A stretch of 64,000 bases of DNA, from positions 5,456,001-5,520,000 of the forward strand of contig JAHRBS010000004.1 in the NCBI GenBank assembly GCA_024305745.1. Direction: 5' to 3'. The position numbers and the translations under genes are program-made. Below are positions 48,111 to 56,175 of this stretch, in pieces; the stretch's first letter is position 1; each line of letters opens with the position of its first letter. The notes under the pieces were generated by a model. The model saw only the letters and a program-made list of their open reading frames with translations, had not been told where the DNA came from and did no database searches. This stretch comes from Polyporus tsugae. Lineage: Eukaryota; Basidiomycota; Agaricomycetes; Polyporales; Polyporaceae.

Positions 48111-49220
48111 ATGTCTACCAACCCATCAACACCCCTGGCTTCGAGGAGACCAAAGGACGCCGCTTCCCTCCGACTGCGTAGTCGTCTCTGGCGATGTAAT
48201 GCAGTCATCCTTGGCTATCCCGACGGTTACAACCCCCGTTCCCCTTGGCCATCACACTACATTACACCATCTGGAAACCTTTTGCTGTGCGACTCAGATG
48301 CTGCCCCAGGGCAGTCGTTGACAAGCAGCCATCGAAGGCATACCAACACGGCCACGAGCTGCGAATCCTCGCGTCCGGCTGAAAGCAGGAGTCACGAAGA
48401 GTCGGACGAGAGCTTCGGGGTTGACACCAACGGAGCAGTCCGAGTCTGCGCTCGGACTCTAGAGTCCCTGGCTCCTATGACTAGTGCGATGGCCCCAACC
48501 AAGGACAAGCACGCCACCACCAGCGCTCTTCCTCGCTCGCAGCACAAACGCAACGAATGAGCCCACGAGCAAGACACTCACAATCCCGTTCCTGACGGCA
48601 TTCCAGGACTGGGTCAATTCGATGATGCGAATGATTTCCCTAGCAACATTCCAGGGCTAGGTCAACTGGAAGAGGTGTACCCCAACCTGTTAGTGCCTAT
48701 CAAATTGATGTGGAAACTATTCTAGTACTGATTTGACTCGCTGATTTCTCGGACACTATGTATAATTATCTATCCAAACCTCTTATAAGCAGTCTCAATG
48801 CCCAAGGTAGCATTGACATTTGCCACAGCACAGTTCCCGATACGCTAAGGGTGCCATGGAACAGCGTCATCCGCTCTGTGGAACCACGTGAGGAGGTTTT
48901 GGAAGACCCATATGCCGAGGTGGACTACTCGGGACTTGTATTCGCATATAATCCCGCCTCAGGGGACGGGAGGTTCGTAGAGAGGAAGCCTTCACACGTC
49001 CAACGATTTTTGATGAAAGCGGCAGGCACGGTATGTCTCCAGACTGAGATTCTGAACGGGAAGGACTAACAGCGAATGACAGTGGAGTAGATCACAAAAG
49101 AGGGGACGAACGGCCCATGGTCCGAGCAAATTACGATACGTAGAGAGTTGGAAAGAACGTCAGACAAGTGTCAAGAGTGGTGTCCCTCCAATGATTAAGT
49201 TTCGAACAACTCCTAAATGA
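48111..49220 (+). pseudogene. Hypothetical gene with IPGLGQ repeats (arm 2 copy)
   Basis: ATG 48111 (MSTNPSTPLASRRPKD) follows a CT-rich leader and a CATAAAGG box about 65 bases upstream. The first exon is Ser/Arg-rich with an acidic patch (SRSHEESDESFGVD). An in-frame TGA at 48558-48560, after HKRNE, is followed without frame change by AHEQDTHNPVPDG and two copies of IPGLGQ in an acidic setting, so the stop is best read as CGA to TGA. A later exon (48758-49030) contains PYAEVDYSGLVFAYNPASGD and ends at GTATGT; a 52-base intron leads to the last exon 49083-49220 (WSRSQKRGRTAHGPSKLRYV), which is basic. The first-to-second exon junction is not resolved. Family unknown; the basic tail suggests nucleic-acid binding. 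Confidence 0.5.
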
Positions 49221-49250
49221 GAAACTGCAGGGGCGGGTGGCCGCCAGTAA

Positions 49251-49538
49251 ATGCCTGAATCTTTATCGCATCTTGTGAGCTATTATTTCAGTCAAGAATC
49301 GAGTGAAAAGACAGCTGGCGGATCGACCAATAATGCCAGCCGTACGAGTAATTCCGGATCCGCCCATGAATTGCTCGGTGTTGCACCGAGCGAGGATCTT
49401 TCAATGACGGAGGAAATACAAGATGGAGATGTGATGCGGACCTGCGCCGTGCTCGTACGCCTCAATATCAAACTTTCCAAGCGACGGGATGGACTGTCCA
49501 TCGTGACATGCCGAGTTGATCTGCCAAAGGGGGATTAG
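49251..49538 (+). CDS. Hypothetical 95-residue ORF (arm 2 copy)
   Basis: Twin of 23858-24145 with three amino-acid differences, each from one CpG transition. It starts 31 bases after the stop of the preceding hypothetical gene. A possible downstream exon (TYLGDLKGYALRTDRWLIL) continues to 49690. Not recognised. Confidence 0.35.
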   Translation: MPESLSHLVSYYFSQESSEKTAGGSTNNASRTSNSGSAHELLGVAPSEDLSMTEEIQDGDVMRTCAVLVRLNIKLSKRRDGLSIVTCRVDLPKGD

Positions 49539-49946
49539 ACTTGAGCTCACTGAACGGGGAACCCCAGACGTACCTCGGGGACTTGAAGGGCTACGCTTTG
49601 CGCACTGATAGGTGGCTGATACTCCTCACGGCCATGTCTGCCGGACAGCAGGCCTTGCATCCGGGTCTAGAGAGCCATTTCTTGAACTAGGCTTGATTAC
49701 GCCCGCGCATTCTCGGCTCCAACAGCGCCAGTCCGCAGAACCGGAGAGGTCTCTACCAAGCGTTGGCCTCTCCAAGTCGAAGCTGTTCACGAATGGTGAC
49801 TCACAATAACATGTTCCCCTGACCTTGCCGGGAGCCAAGTCCGGTGTAGCGACCACCCACCATGGCTCATACGTGCTGTCTCACCTCTTGCAGCTATGCC
49901 ACGTTCAGAGAGGAAGTCTAAATCATAAGGATTGTCCAGCGGGCGG

Positions 49947-50435
49947 TGTCATGCACCAAACTGGATTGGTACATAGACAAGGGCTTTGCAAGCCATGCGA
50001 ACCACCGAGCACTTGAGGAATGGCAGACAAGCATTATCGGGAAAAGTAAACTCCAGTGTCCAGTGCTCAAACACTACAAAGATCCAAGGCTGCAGTTGAT
50101 AGGCATTACTAGCCAAACACCCATCACACCAACTGCTACCTCCCAAGCTAGTGACACTCTCCCAAAATGCACCCAAACACTTTTGCCATACTCAAAAAAC
50201 CACCCAAAAGCTCGTATTGCAAAGCTAGCCCATATCTCTTCTCAAAAACTATTGCTCCTGGCCATCATTGTCATCACCGCTTCTCGAACAAGTTCTCCCA
50301 GTCATGGAGTACTTAACGGGGCGATATTATTCATCACACACATCGCAACTAGCCATCGGCAGTCCTCAAGTTACCTATACCTCGCTCATTGCTTTATATG
50401 TCCTACCACTCGTGATTGCAGATTGTTGCATTTAT
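49947..50435 (+). repeat. 5' LTR (probably 3'-truncated)
   Basis: 489 bases from TGTCATGCACC match 63282-63770 with no length change and no difference that I could see. After 50435 the sequence goes straight into gag coding sequence without a recognisable primer binding site, whereas the 3' copy continues differently. The simplest reading is a deletion from inside the LTR to inside gag. Confidence 0.75.
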
Positions 50436-50459
50436 GTTAATCATGATCGAGTGGTTAAT

Positions 50460-53400
50460 ATGCCAACTCAGGATACAAGAAGGGAACTACCACCGCATAT
50501 GCGACAGCCAAACCCTAACAGATTCATCTTGCAAAGAGGGCCTCCTCCAAGAGATGGATGCTTTAGTTGTGGAAATTTGGGGCACATCATGAGGGATTGC
50601 ATGAAGATGCAAGAACTTCTTGACAAGCATATTGTGCTCAAGGACTATCATGGTCGGTTTATCCATCCTGATGGGATGCCCATCCATCGAATTCCTGGTG
50701 AAACACTGATCCAAGCTGTCAAACGAGTTCACCCAGAGGTTCATTTGATAACCTATGGAGGACAGCTTAGCCCAGTCCAGGAAGAGGATGAGCAGTTCGC
50801 AGACGTAATGGTATACCCAGTTGAACGTAGCCAACGTGAGACTCGGTCATACCGCAAACAAGTGTCAGACAGACCCCGATCCCAGGCATCATACCAGGAT
50901 AAGGGAAAGCAGATGGAGGCCAGGCCTAGTCAGAGACGTGCCTACTCTCCAGCTCCCCTTCCGAGTACTAAGCCAACTCCGGTCGAGATCCAGCCACGAT
51001 CGTTCAACCCTGATAGTGATATGGAGATGATCGATGCTACTGCCACAGCGAAGCGCACCAAGCCCTCAGTGCCTACTACAGCTCAGCAAGTGGACAAGCC
51101 TCGTGCTACAAACAGATCCTCACAGATCAGCAAGGATGTAGATCCGGGTGCAATCCTGGAGAAGATCCTAGATACGTCAGTCACACTTCCAATACGGGAT
51201 GTGGTTGGTGCATCAAAAGAAGTAGCAACTTGTCTACAGGATGCAATAAAAGTGAAGCGAGTAGACTTTACACAGCCTATCGCTTCAAACCTCGTCACAA
51301 AGAACAAACGTGACTCGCTAATCCATATCGAAATGAAGTACAAGGATACACCTGTTGACTTCATCGTTGATACTGGATCGGAGCTGAACATCATCAGCAA
51401 GGATGTGTACGACATGTTTGAAGGACTTGTCATCAATCCGGCTGAGGCAGTAACCATGCGTGACGCAAATGGAGGCTCATCCAAGTTACTCGGTCTAGTA
51501 CAAGAGATACCACTCAAAGTAGGCCCGATCTATACGCCAATTGATGCCTATGTCTCTACTAGTCCTGCATTCTCCGGAGTACTTGGACGGCCATGGCAGA
51601 GAGAACATCACATTGGAATTGAGGAACGGGAGGAAGGGACCTTCCTCACCTTCCCAAATGAAGATGGTCTCAGCCGTTCACGCCTGCGAGTTCCTGAGGC
51701 CTATACCCAGAATATGAGGCCTGGAATATTGCAATCATCTTCCGAGAACGAGGTCTTCAACATTGTCACTGAATGGTCCTCCGACAAAGCAGCAGTCTAT
51801 GTAGATCAGGCCGTGCAGATAGGTCCTGAACTAGAAAGCAACTGTAGCCCTCCTGCTAGTAGCCAAAGCAGCGGCTCTGATATTCATAACTCGGATGAAG
51901 AGTTTATGGATATCGACAGTGGTCAGAACCTTGATAATCAGGAGCAGTCAGATGACGAGTATGAATGGGGTCCCTCCATAGACCAATCATACTCTCAGTG
52001 CACCAGCGCGCCAGACTCTACGACTACGGAGGACAGTGCCGAAGAAGAACACGGTGGATATCTGCTGCACCCGTCATGGGAATATCTGCCAACCGAGGAT
52101 GAAATCTACGAAAAGCGGACATACCATGTGATAAAAGACAAGCTTCAAGAGGAAATTCCAGAGATGATGGCTGTCAAAACGGGTCCATGCACCATATTGA
52201 CAGATGTGTCTCTCGAGTTTCCAGGTGTTCTGTCACACGTCGATGGACAGACCTTCCTATTACGAGATGCTAAGATCTTTAATGGAAAGGGCGGCTGTTA
52301 CGGTCACACAATTGTTCAAGTGTTTCCGTATACTGCAGAGAACCTAGAAAGGTTTGAACAATGTGGAGATGACACCTCGAAGGAGTCAGTAGTCTGCCAC
52401 ATTACAGCACAGCCAGATGATACATCTGATATGGTCGCAGGACCTGTCATCACTACCAATGACACAGTCCGATGCCCGGTCATTACTCTGGATGTTCATA
52501 TCAAAGGAGCACAAGTCCCGTTCGTACTTGACACTGGTTCGGAGATAGACTGCATCAGTGCCAAACTATGGGAGATCCTGAGTGGAACACGCAGCGATCT
52601 CGGAAACTCCTGCAAAATTATAGGAGTGACGGGACAACAGCTACAATGTCTAGGTGTCTGGGAGACAGCCATCGAGTTCAACATGGTATGGTCTGTAACC
52701 AAGCTGCATATCATAAAGGGCCTCAAGGTTCCTGGTATCCTGGGATGCCCATGGCAGCGAGCCAACCTGTTGAAGCTTGAACACACCTCTGACGGGATTA
52801 GTGTTCAAGTTAGGTCTTCAGAGAAACCAAATCAGCTGCCTATGACAATGCATATCGCGCAGAGAGTCCGAAAGCACCCAGAGTATGCCTCCGTGCCAGC
52901 CTCAAGCCTCTGTGGATCCATCACAGAGCAGCTTGATAATAAGGCCATAGAAGATCAGGAGCTTGATCTAGAGATCACACGGGAACCGCTCGGAAACGAC
53001 CCCTGGAAGGCCGATGAAGAAACAGGAGAACTCCCTGGAGATAAGCCTCTGCTGAGCCAGGTCAACTGGGAAAACAAGCTGTATCAGAACCTCATTAAGC
53101 TCTACTCAGACAAAGCGGGTCGAAACATGAAACCACATCAACCACAGTTGGAGCTTATTGAGCCATTCGAGGCTGACCAAGTTGACTGGACAAGAATAGC
53201 CACTCCTCAGATCACTGAAAGTGAGGAGACATTCTTGTTGCGGAATGTTCTGCTCAAGATTGATGGAGATTACCGTGAAGGACACGCCGTCCTCCATGTG
53301 ACATATTTTCCATATGAGTCTGAACGTGTGCAAATAATGAATGCAGTCGAGCATGAATCACCACACTCAGACAAGTCTCTTGATCTTGGAGAGAACAATG

Positions 53401-53564
53401 CCGTAGAACAGTTCCACGCTCAATTCCGGCCGTACCGCCCAACTCTCCAAGACTTTGAACAGTCAATGATGGAGATGGGTTTCGAGTATGCACGACAGAA
53501 GGCAGACCACTCAAGTCCTGATGCAGACGAGTCCTCAGACGGGACTATGCTTGCAGGCTACTGA
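50460..53564 (+). CDS. Gag-protease-like polyprotein with two retropepsin domains
   Basis: ATG 50460 gives 1034 residues. A CCHC zinc knuckle (CFSCGNLGHIMRDC, residues 34-47) lies almost at the start, so the capsid part of gag is missing. A basic, Pro/Ser-rich linker leads to a first retropepsin-like domain with FIVDTGSELNIIS (catalytic Asp at residue 304) and GVLGRPWQREH. An acidic Ser/Asp/Glu-rich stretch follows. A second retropepsin-like domain has FVLDTGSEIDCIS (Asp at residue 691) and GILGCPWQRANL. Each domain has a nearby module TFLLR...GH...V..FPY (residues about 598 and 924). Retropepsins cut the polyprotein and normally act as homodimers, so two domains in one chain is unusual and could allow an intramolecular pair. 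The frame is fully open, which contrasts with the stop-bearing pol downstream. Confidence 0.8.
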   Translation: MPTQDTRRELPPHMRQPNPNRFILQRGPPPRDGCFSCGNLGHIMRDCMKMQELLDKHIVLKDYHGRFIHPDGMPIHRIPGETLIQAVKRVHPEVHLITYGGQLSPVQEEDEQFADVMVYPVERSQRETRSYRKQVSDRPRSQASYQDKGKQMEARPSQRRAYSPAPLPSTKPTPVEIQPRSFNPDSDMEMIDATATAKRTKPSVPTTAQQVDKPRATNRSSQISKDVDPGAILEKILDTSVTLPIRDVVGASKEVATCLQDAIKVKRVDFTQPIASNLVTKNKRDSLIHIEMKYKDTPVDFIVDTGSELNIISKDVYDMFEGLVINPAEAVTMRDANGGSSKLLGLVQEIPLKVGPIYTPIDAYVSTSPAFSGVLGRPWQREHHIGIEEREEGTFLTFPNEDGLSRSRLRVPEAYTQNMRPGILQSSSENEVFNIVTEWSSDKAAVYVDQAVQIGPELESNCSPPASSQSSGSDIHNSDEEFMDIDSGQNLDNQEQSDDEYEWGPSIDQSYSQCTSAPDSTTTEDSAEEEHGGYLLHPSWEYLPTEDEIYEKRTYHVIKDKLQEEIPEMMAVKTGPCTILTDVSLEFPGVLSHVDGQTFLLRDAKIFNGKGGCYGHTIVQVFPYTAENLERFEQCGDDTSKESVVCHITAQPDDTSDMVAGPVITTNDTVRCPVITLDVHIKGAQVPFVLDTGSEIDCISAKLWEILSGTRSDLGNSCKIIGVTGQQLQCLGVWETAIEFNMVWSVTKLHIIKGLKVPGILGCPWQRANLLKLEHTSDGISVQVRSSEKPNQLPMTMHIAQRVRKHPEYASVPASSLCGSITEQLDNKAIEDQELDLEITREPLGNDPWKADEETGELPGDKPLLSQVNWENKLYQNLIKLYSDKAGRNMKPHQPQLELIEPFEADQVDWTRIATPQITESEETFLLRNVLLKIDGDYREGHAVLHVTYFPYESERVQIMNAVEHESPHSDKSLDLGENNAVEQFHAQFRPYRPTLQDFEQSMMEMGFEYARQKADHSSPDADESSDGTMLAGY

Positions 53565-53916
53565 GTCGACATCATATATGGCCATATATACCCTGATGCA
53601 TGCAGGTCACGCATCAGTCACCAGATTGCCAGAAAGGATTTAGACACAGCAAGCCTAGGGTAGCCACGGAGAACATTGGAGAACATTGGAGTCGATCGGA
53701 AAGCACAGCATCCAACACGAGCAATATCAAAAAACAGACATCAGCTAAGCCACGGAAGCAGACCGTGGTACTCACACAGGGATCTCTCACACAATCCACA
53801 ATCTGATTAATGATTGAGCCCAGATGATCTGACAGACAGACGTCCGATATGACAAAAAGTCACCACCACACACAGAAAGAGCTGCACAAAGAACCAGTCG
53901 AACGAGCACAAACAGG

Positions 53917-54066
53917 ACTGCCATTGGGCTGCCTAGCGAAGGCAATGCACCGAGGAGTCGCACGGAACTGCCGTCAGGCCATCTACGAGAGATGAAGCAC
54001 TGAGGAGTTCATACGGGATTGCTGTCAGGCCACCCACGATGGGTGAAGCACTGAAGAGTCCACATG
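53917..54066 (+). repeat. Three imperfect 51-bp tandem repeats
   Basis: Units start near 53917, 53967 and 54018 and share ACTGCCGTCAGGCCA, a GATGAAGCACTGAGGAG core and CACACGG-like ends with about 15-25 percent divergence. They lie in the non-coding stretch after gag-pro. Confidence 0.7.
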
Positions 54067-54950
54067 TACCAGTGATGCAGCAGCTCGTGCGATGTGGAAA
54101 AGACTAGTCACTACGTCACTAAAAGATCTGTAGATCAAGCGATACAGATATCGCACCAACCAGAGGGAGAGATGCTCTTCGAACAGAGGAGGCTGCGAAA
54201 CTTGATATCCATAGATCAAGAGGGTCTAGATACTTGTGGTGAAAAAGTTTATCTTGATGCAAGCGTAAGCGCCAGTCACACACTGTGGGGTGCTTGGCCA
54301 AGATAACGATCTGTGACACCCTCCGAACAAGTCCTCTGTTGCTAGCTCTGGACTTAGAATGGATGGCAGGAAGACCGCAACTCACTGCAGAGTTGTATCA
54401 GCCATAGAGAGGCTCGGGGAATGTACTGGAATATTCTGTGAATATTTCAGGATTTTTCTTATACACAAAGTTATAAAGAAGACCACCAAAGAACAATATA
54501 TTGCCAGCAAAGAAAAGCACAAGGCTGCTCACAAGATATTGGGGTATAAATAAATGGTCATTTGATTATAAGTCTATACTGCCATACATAAAGGCCTGTA
54601 GTACATGGGCTGTATGGTAATAGCGAAAGAAGGGCCATAATTATACTCTAATACAACTAGGGGGCAAGCCTATACTATAGCCGAAGAAGAAAACTATAGC
54701 CGAAGAAACACTGGAGAATAGGGACAGAGAGCACAGCAAGGGCCAACTGGGTCCACAGTCAAATTACCGGAGAAAAGCTGTGCAAATACCAAAAGAGGCA
54801 GACTAGGAACAGAAATGGTTAGTCCGGACAGAGCCGCACCGAGCAAACGGTGCAGGAGGAGACCCAGCCAGAATGCCGGAGAAACAGCGAGAAAGGGGAA
54901 GAAGGGCACAAATGTCAGCAAAGACAGACATACAAGGTCAAAGGGCAGAG
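54067..54950. other. Non-coding retroelement interior
   Basis: AT-rich stretches (54430-54700) and a short direct repeat of ACTATAGCCGAAGAA (about 54675 and 54694) occur. No coding region is supported. It separates the tandem repeat from the promoter-like site of the next ORF. Confidence 0.35.
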
Positions 54951-54960
54951 CATATATAAG
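54951..54960 (+). promoter_or_regulatory. TATA box candidate before the accessory ORF
   Basis: CATATATAAG lies 49-58 bases upstream of ATG 55009, a good distance for a pol II TATA box with a short leader. Confidence 0.5.
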
Positions 54961-55008
54961 GCAGAACTCACGAGAGAAAACGAGCGAGCCAAACACTCAC
55001 AAGACACC

Positions 55009-56175
55009 ATGCCCAGCCTTGCAATCACCCCCGAGAGCGCCCTCTCCTTCCTCCCTGCTCGCGGCAACCCCGACCGCTTCGACTACATCCTTGGCCTCGT
55101 CCGCAACCACGTTGCACAGCCGCTTGTGCGCGAGGACGCACCATTCGCTGTCCAAGCGGACAACGTCTACACCGCCGAGAACATCGCCTGTCCGTGGGAC
55201 CCGACCCATCCGGTTGACGCGTTCGTCATGAGCGACGCCGATATGGTTGTGGCAGACCGGGTGCAGTACGGCCATGCTGTCCTCTTCTTCGAGGATGTCG
55301 TGCCTGCTGCCCCTGGATTGCCTCGGCCGTCAGCACCGCTCCCTCCGCCCGCTCCGACCAGCACTCCGGTGGGCCTCGAGCTCGCTGTGCCCATTCCGTC
55401 GTACTACATCCCGCCGCCGCCGACTCTGCCGATGATCGGTGGGCTGCTCCACCAGGGAGAGCCCATTGATCCGACCCCGCACACGTTGCCTGTTAGAGAC
55501 GTAGCGGGTGAGTACACGGACGTCAGAACGGCCACCGTGATCACACTCACCGAGGCCCTGGTATGCATCCTAGCCCAGCTGGCTATGAACTCGCCCCCGC
55601 CGTACGCCACGGTGGAGGTGAGCAGGGAGATCACCTACGAGCAGATGCAAGTTAGCGAGGCTGCTGACAACAAGGCCGAGAACGATGACAGCCTCAAGGG
55701 CATGGAGCTGAAGTACCCCTCGAGCCCTGAGCCCGAGCCGATCCCTGGTCTCGTCAGTGCCATCACGACGACCGACGAGGACCAGGAGATAGCCGTTGAG
55801 ACGGCCACCGTCGGCAACACCACCGACACCGAGTACAACGCGACAGACGATGAAATGGATGAACTCACCGAGTACAGCACTCCGCGCTACGACTTCCGTC
55901 CTCGTGGCCTGCGATCGTACTACGAAAGTCCTCCGCCGCGCACTCGCCGCACCCGTCGTGGTGCTGGGAAAGGCAGCTTCTCCAACCGGGCGAACCTGGC
56001 ACTCCAAGCCGATGAAGCCGCCGGCCTCGAGCTCCTGCTGGCCCGGCCACCCAAGTACTGGACCAAGAAAGACCATCTCTTCATAAAGACGGTCATGCGA
56101 TCGCTGTGCCGCGCCATGGTCGGAGGGATTGGGTATGGCGAGGCCCCACGCGCCCACATCTGCGGCACCTTCTGA
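55009..56175 (+). CDS. Accessory ORF of unknown function inside the retrotransposon
   Basis: ATG 55009 (ACACCATGC context) gives 388 residues; in-frame codons upstream lie before the TATA-like box and are unlikely to be translated. The start (MPSLAITPESALSFLPARGN) is followed by an aromatic/acidic region with DNVYTAENIACPWDPTHPVD, a Pro-rich linker (PSAPLPPPAPTSTPVG), an acidic stretch (TTTDEDQEIAVETATVGNT), then a basic C-terminal part (TPRYDFRPRG, PPPRTRRTRRGAGKGSFSNR, LARPPKYWTKKDHLFIKTV). No retroviral motif, transmembrane segment or known domain is seen. It is markedly GC-richer at third positions than the neighbouring gag and pol, suggesting a separate origin, such as a captured host gene or a nested element. 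It has no stops, so it is either young or under selection. It could also be a structural protein of a nested element. Confidence 0.6.
   Translation: MPSLAITPESALSFLPARGNPDRFDYILGLVRNHVAQPLVREDAPFAVQADNVYTAENIACPWDPTHPVDAFVMSDADMVVADRVQYGHAVLFFEDVVPAAPGLPRPSAPLPPPAPTSTPVGLELAVPIPSYYIPPPPTLPMIGGLLHQGEPIDPTPHTLPVRDVAGEYTDVRTATVITLTEALVCILAQLAMNSPPPYATVEVSREITYEQMQVSEAADNKAENDDSLKGMELKYPSSPEPEPIPGLVSAITTTDEDQEIAVETATVGNTTDTEYNATDDEMDELTEYSTPRYDFRPRGLRSYYESPPPRTRRTRRGAGKGSFSNRANLALQADEAAGLELLLARPPKYWTKKDHLFIKTVMRSLCRAMVGGIGYGEAPRAHICGTF

Larger units (their letters stand above)
45096..49946. repeat. Inverted duplication, arm 2
   Basis: Reverse-complement twin of 23450-28300 without length change. 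Its inner edge is at 45096 and its outer edge at 49946, directly against the first base of the retrotransposon LTR (TGTCATGCACC at 49947). Low-complexity parts shared with arm 1 include a C12 run near 45216 and two copies of a 20-bp unit (ggggaagcagggaaggatgg) near 46216-46262. Confidence 0.95.

Noticed and set aside
54850..55008. Upstream extension of the accessory ORF
   Set aside because: It begins at a non-ATG codon and lies before the TATA-like box; ATG 55009 is the likely start.
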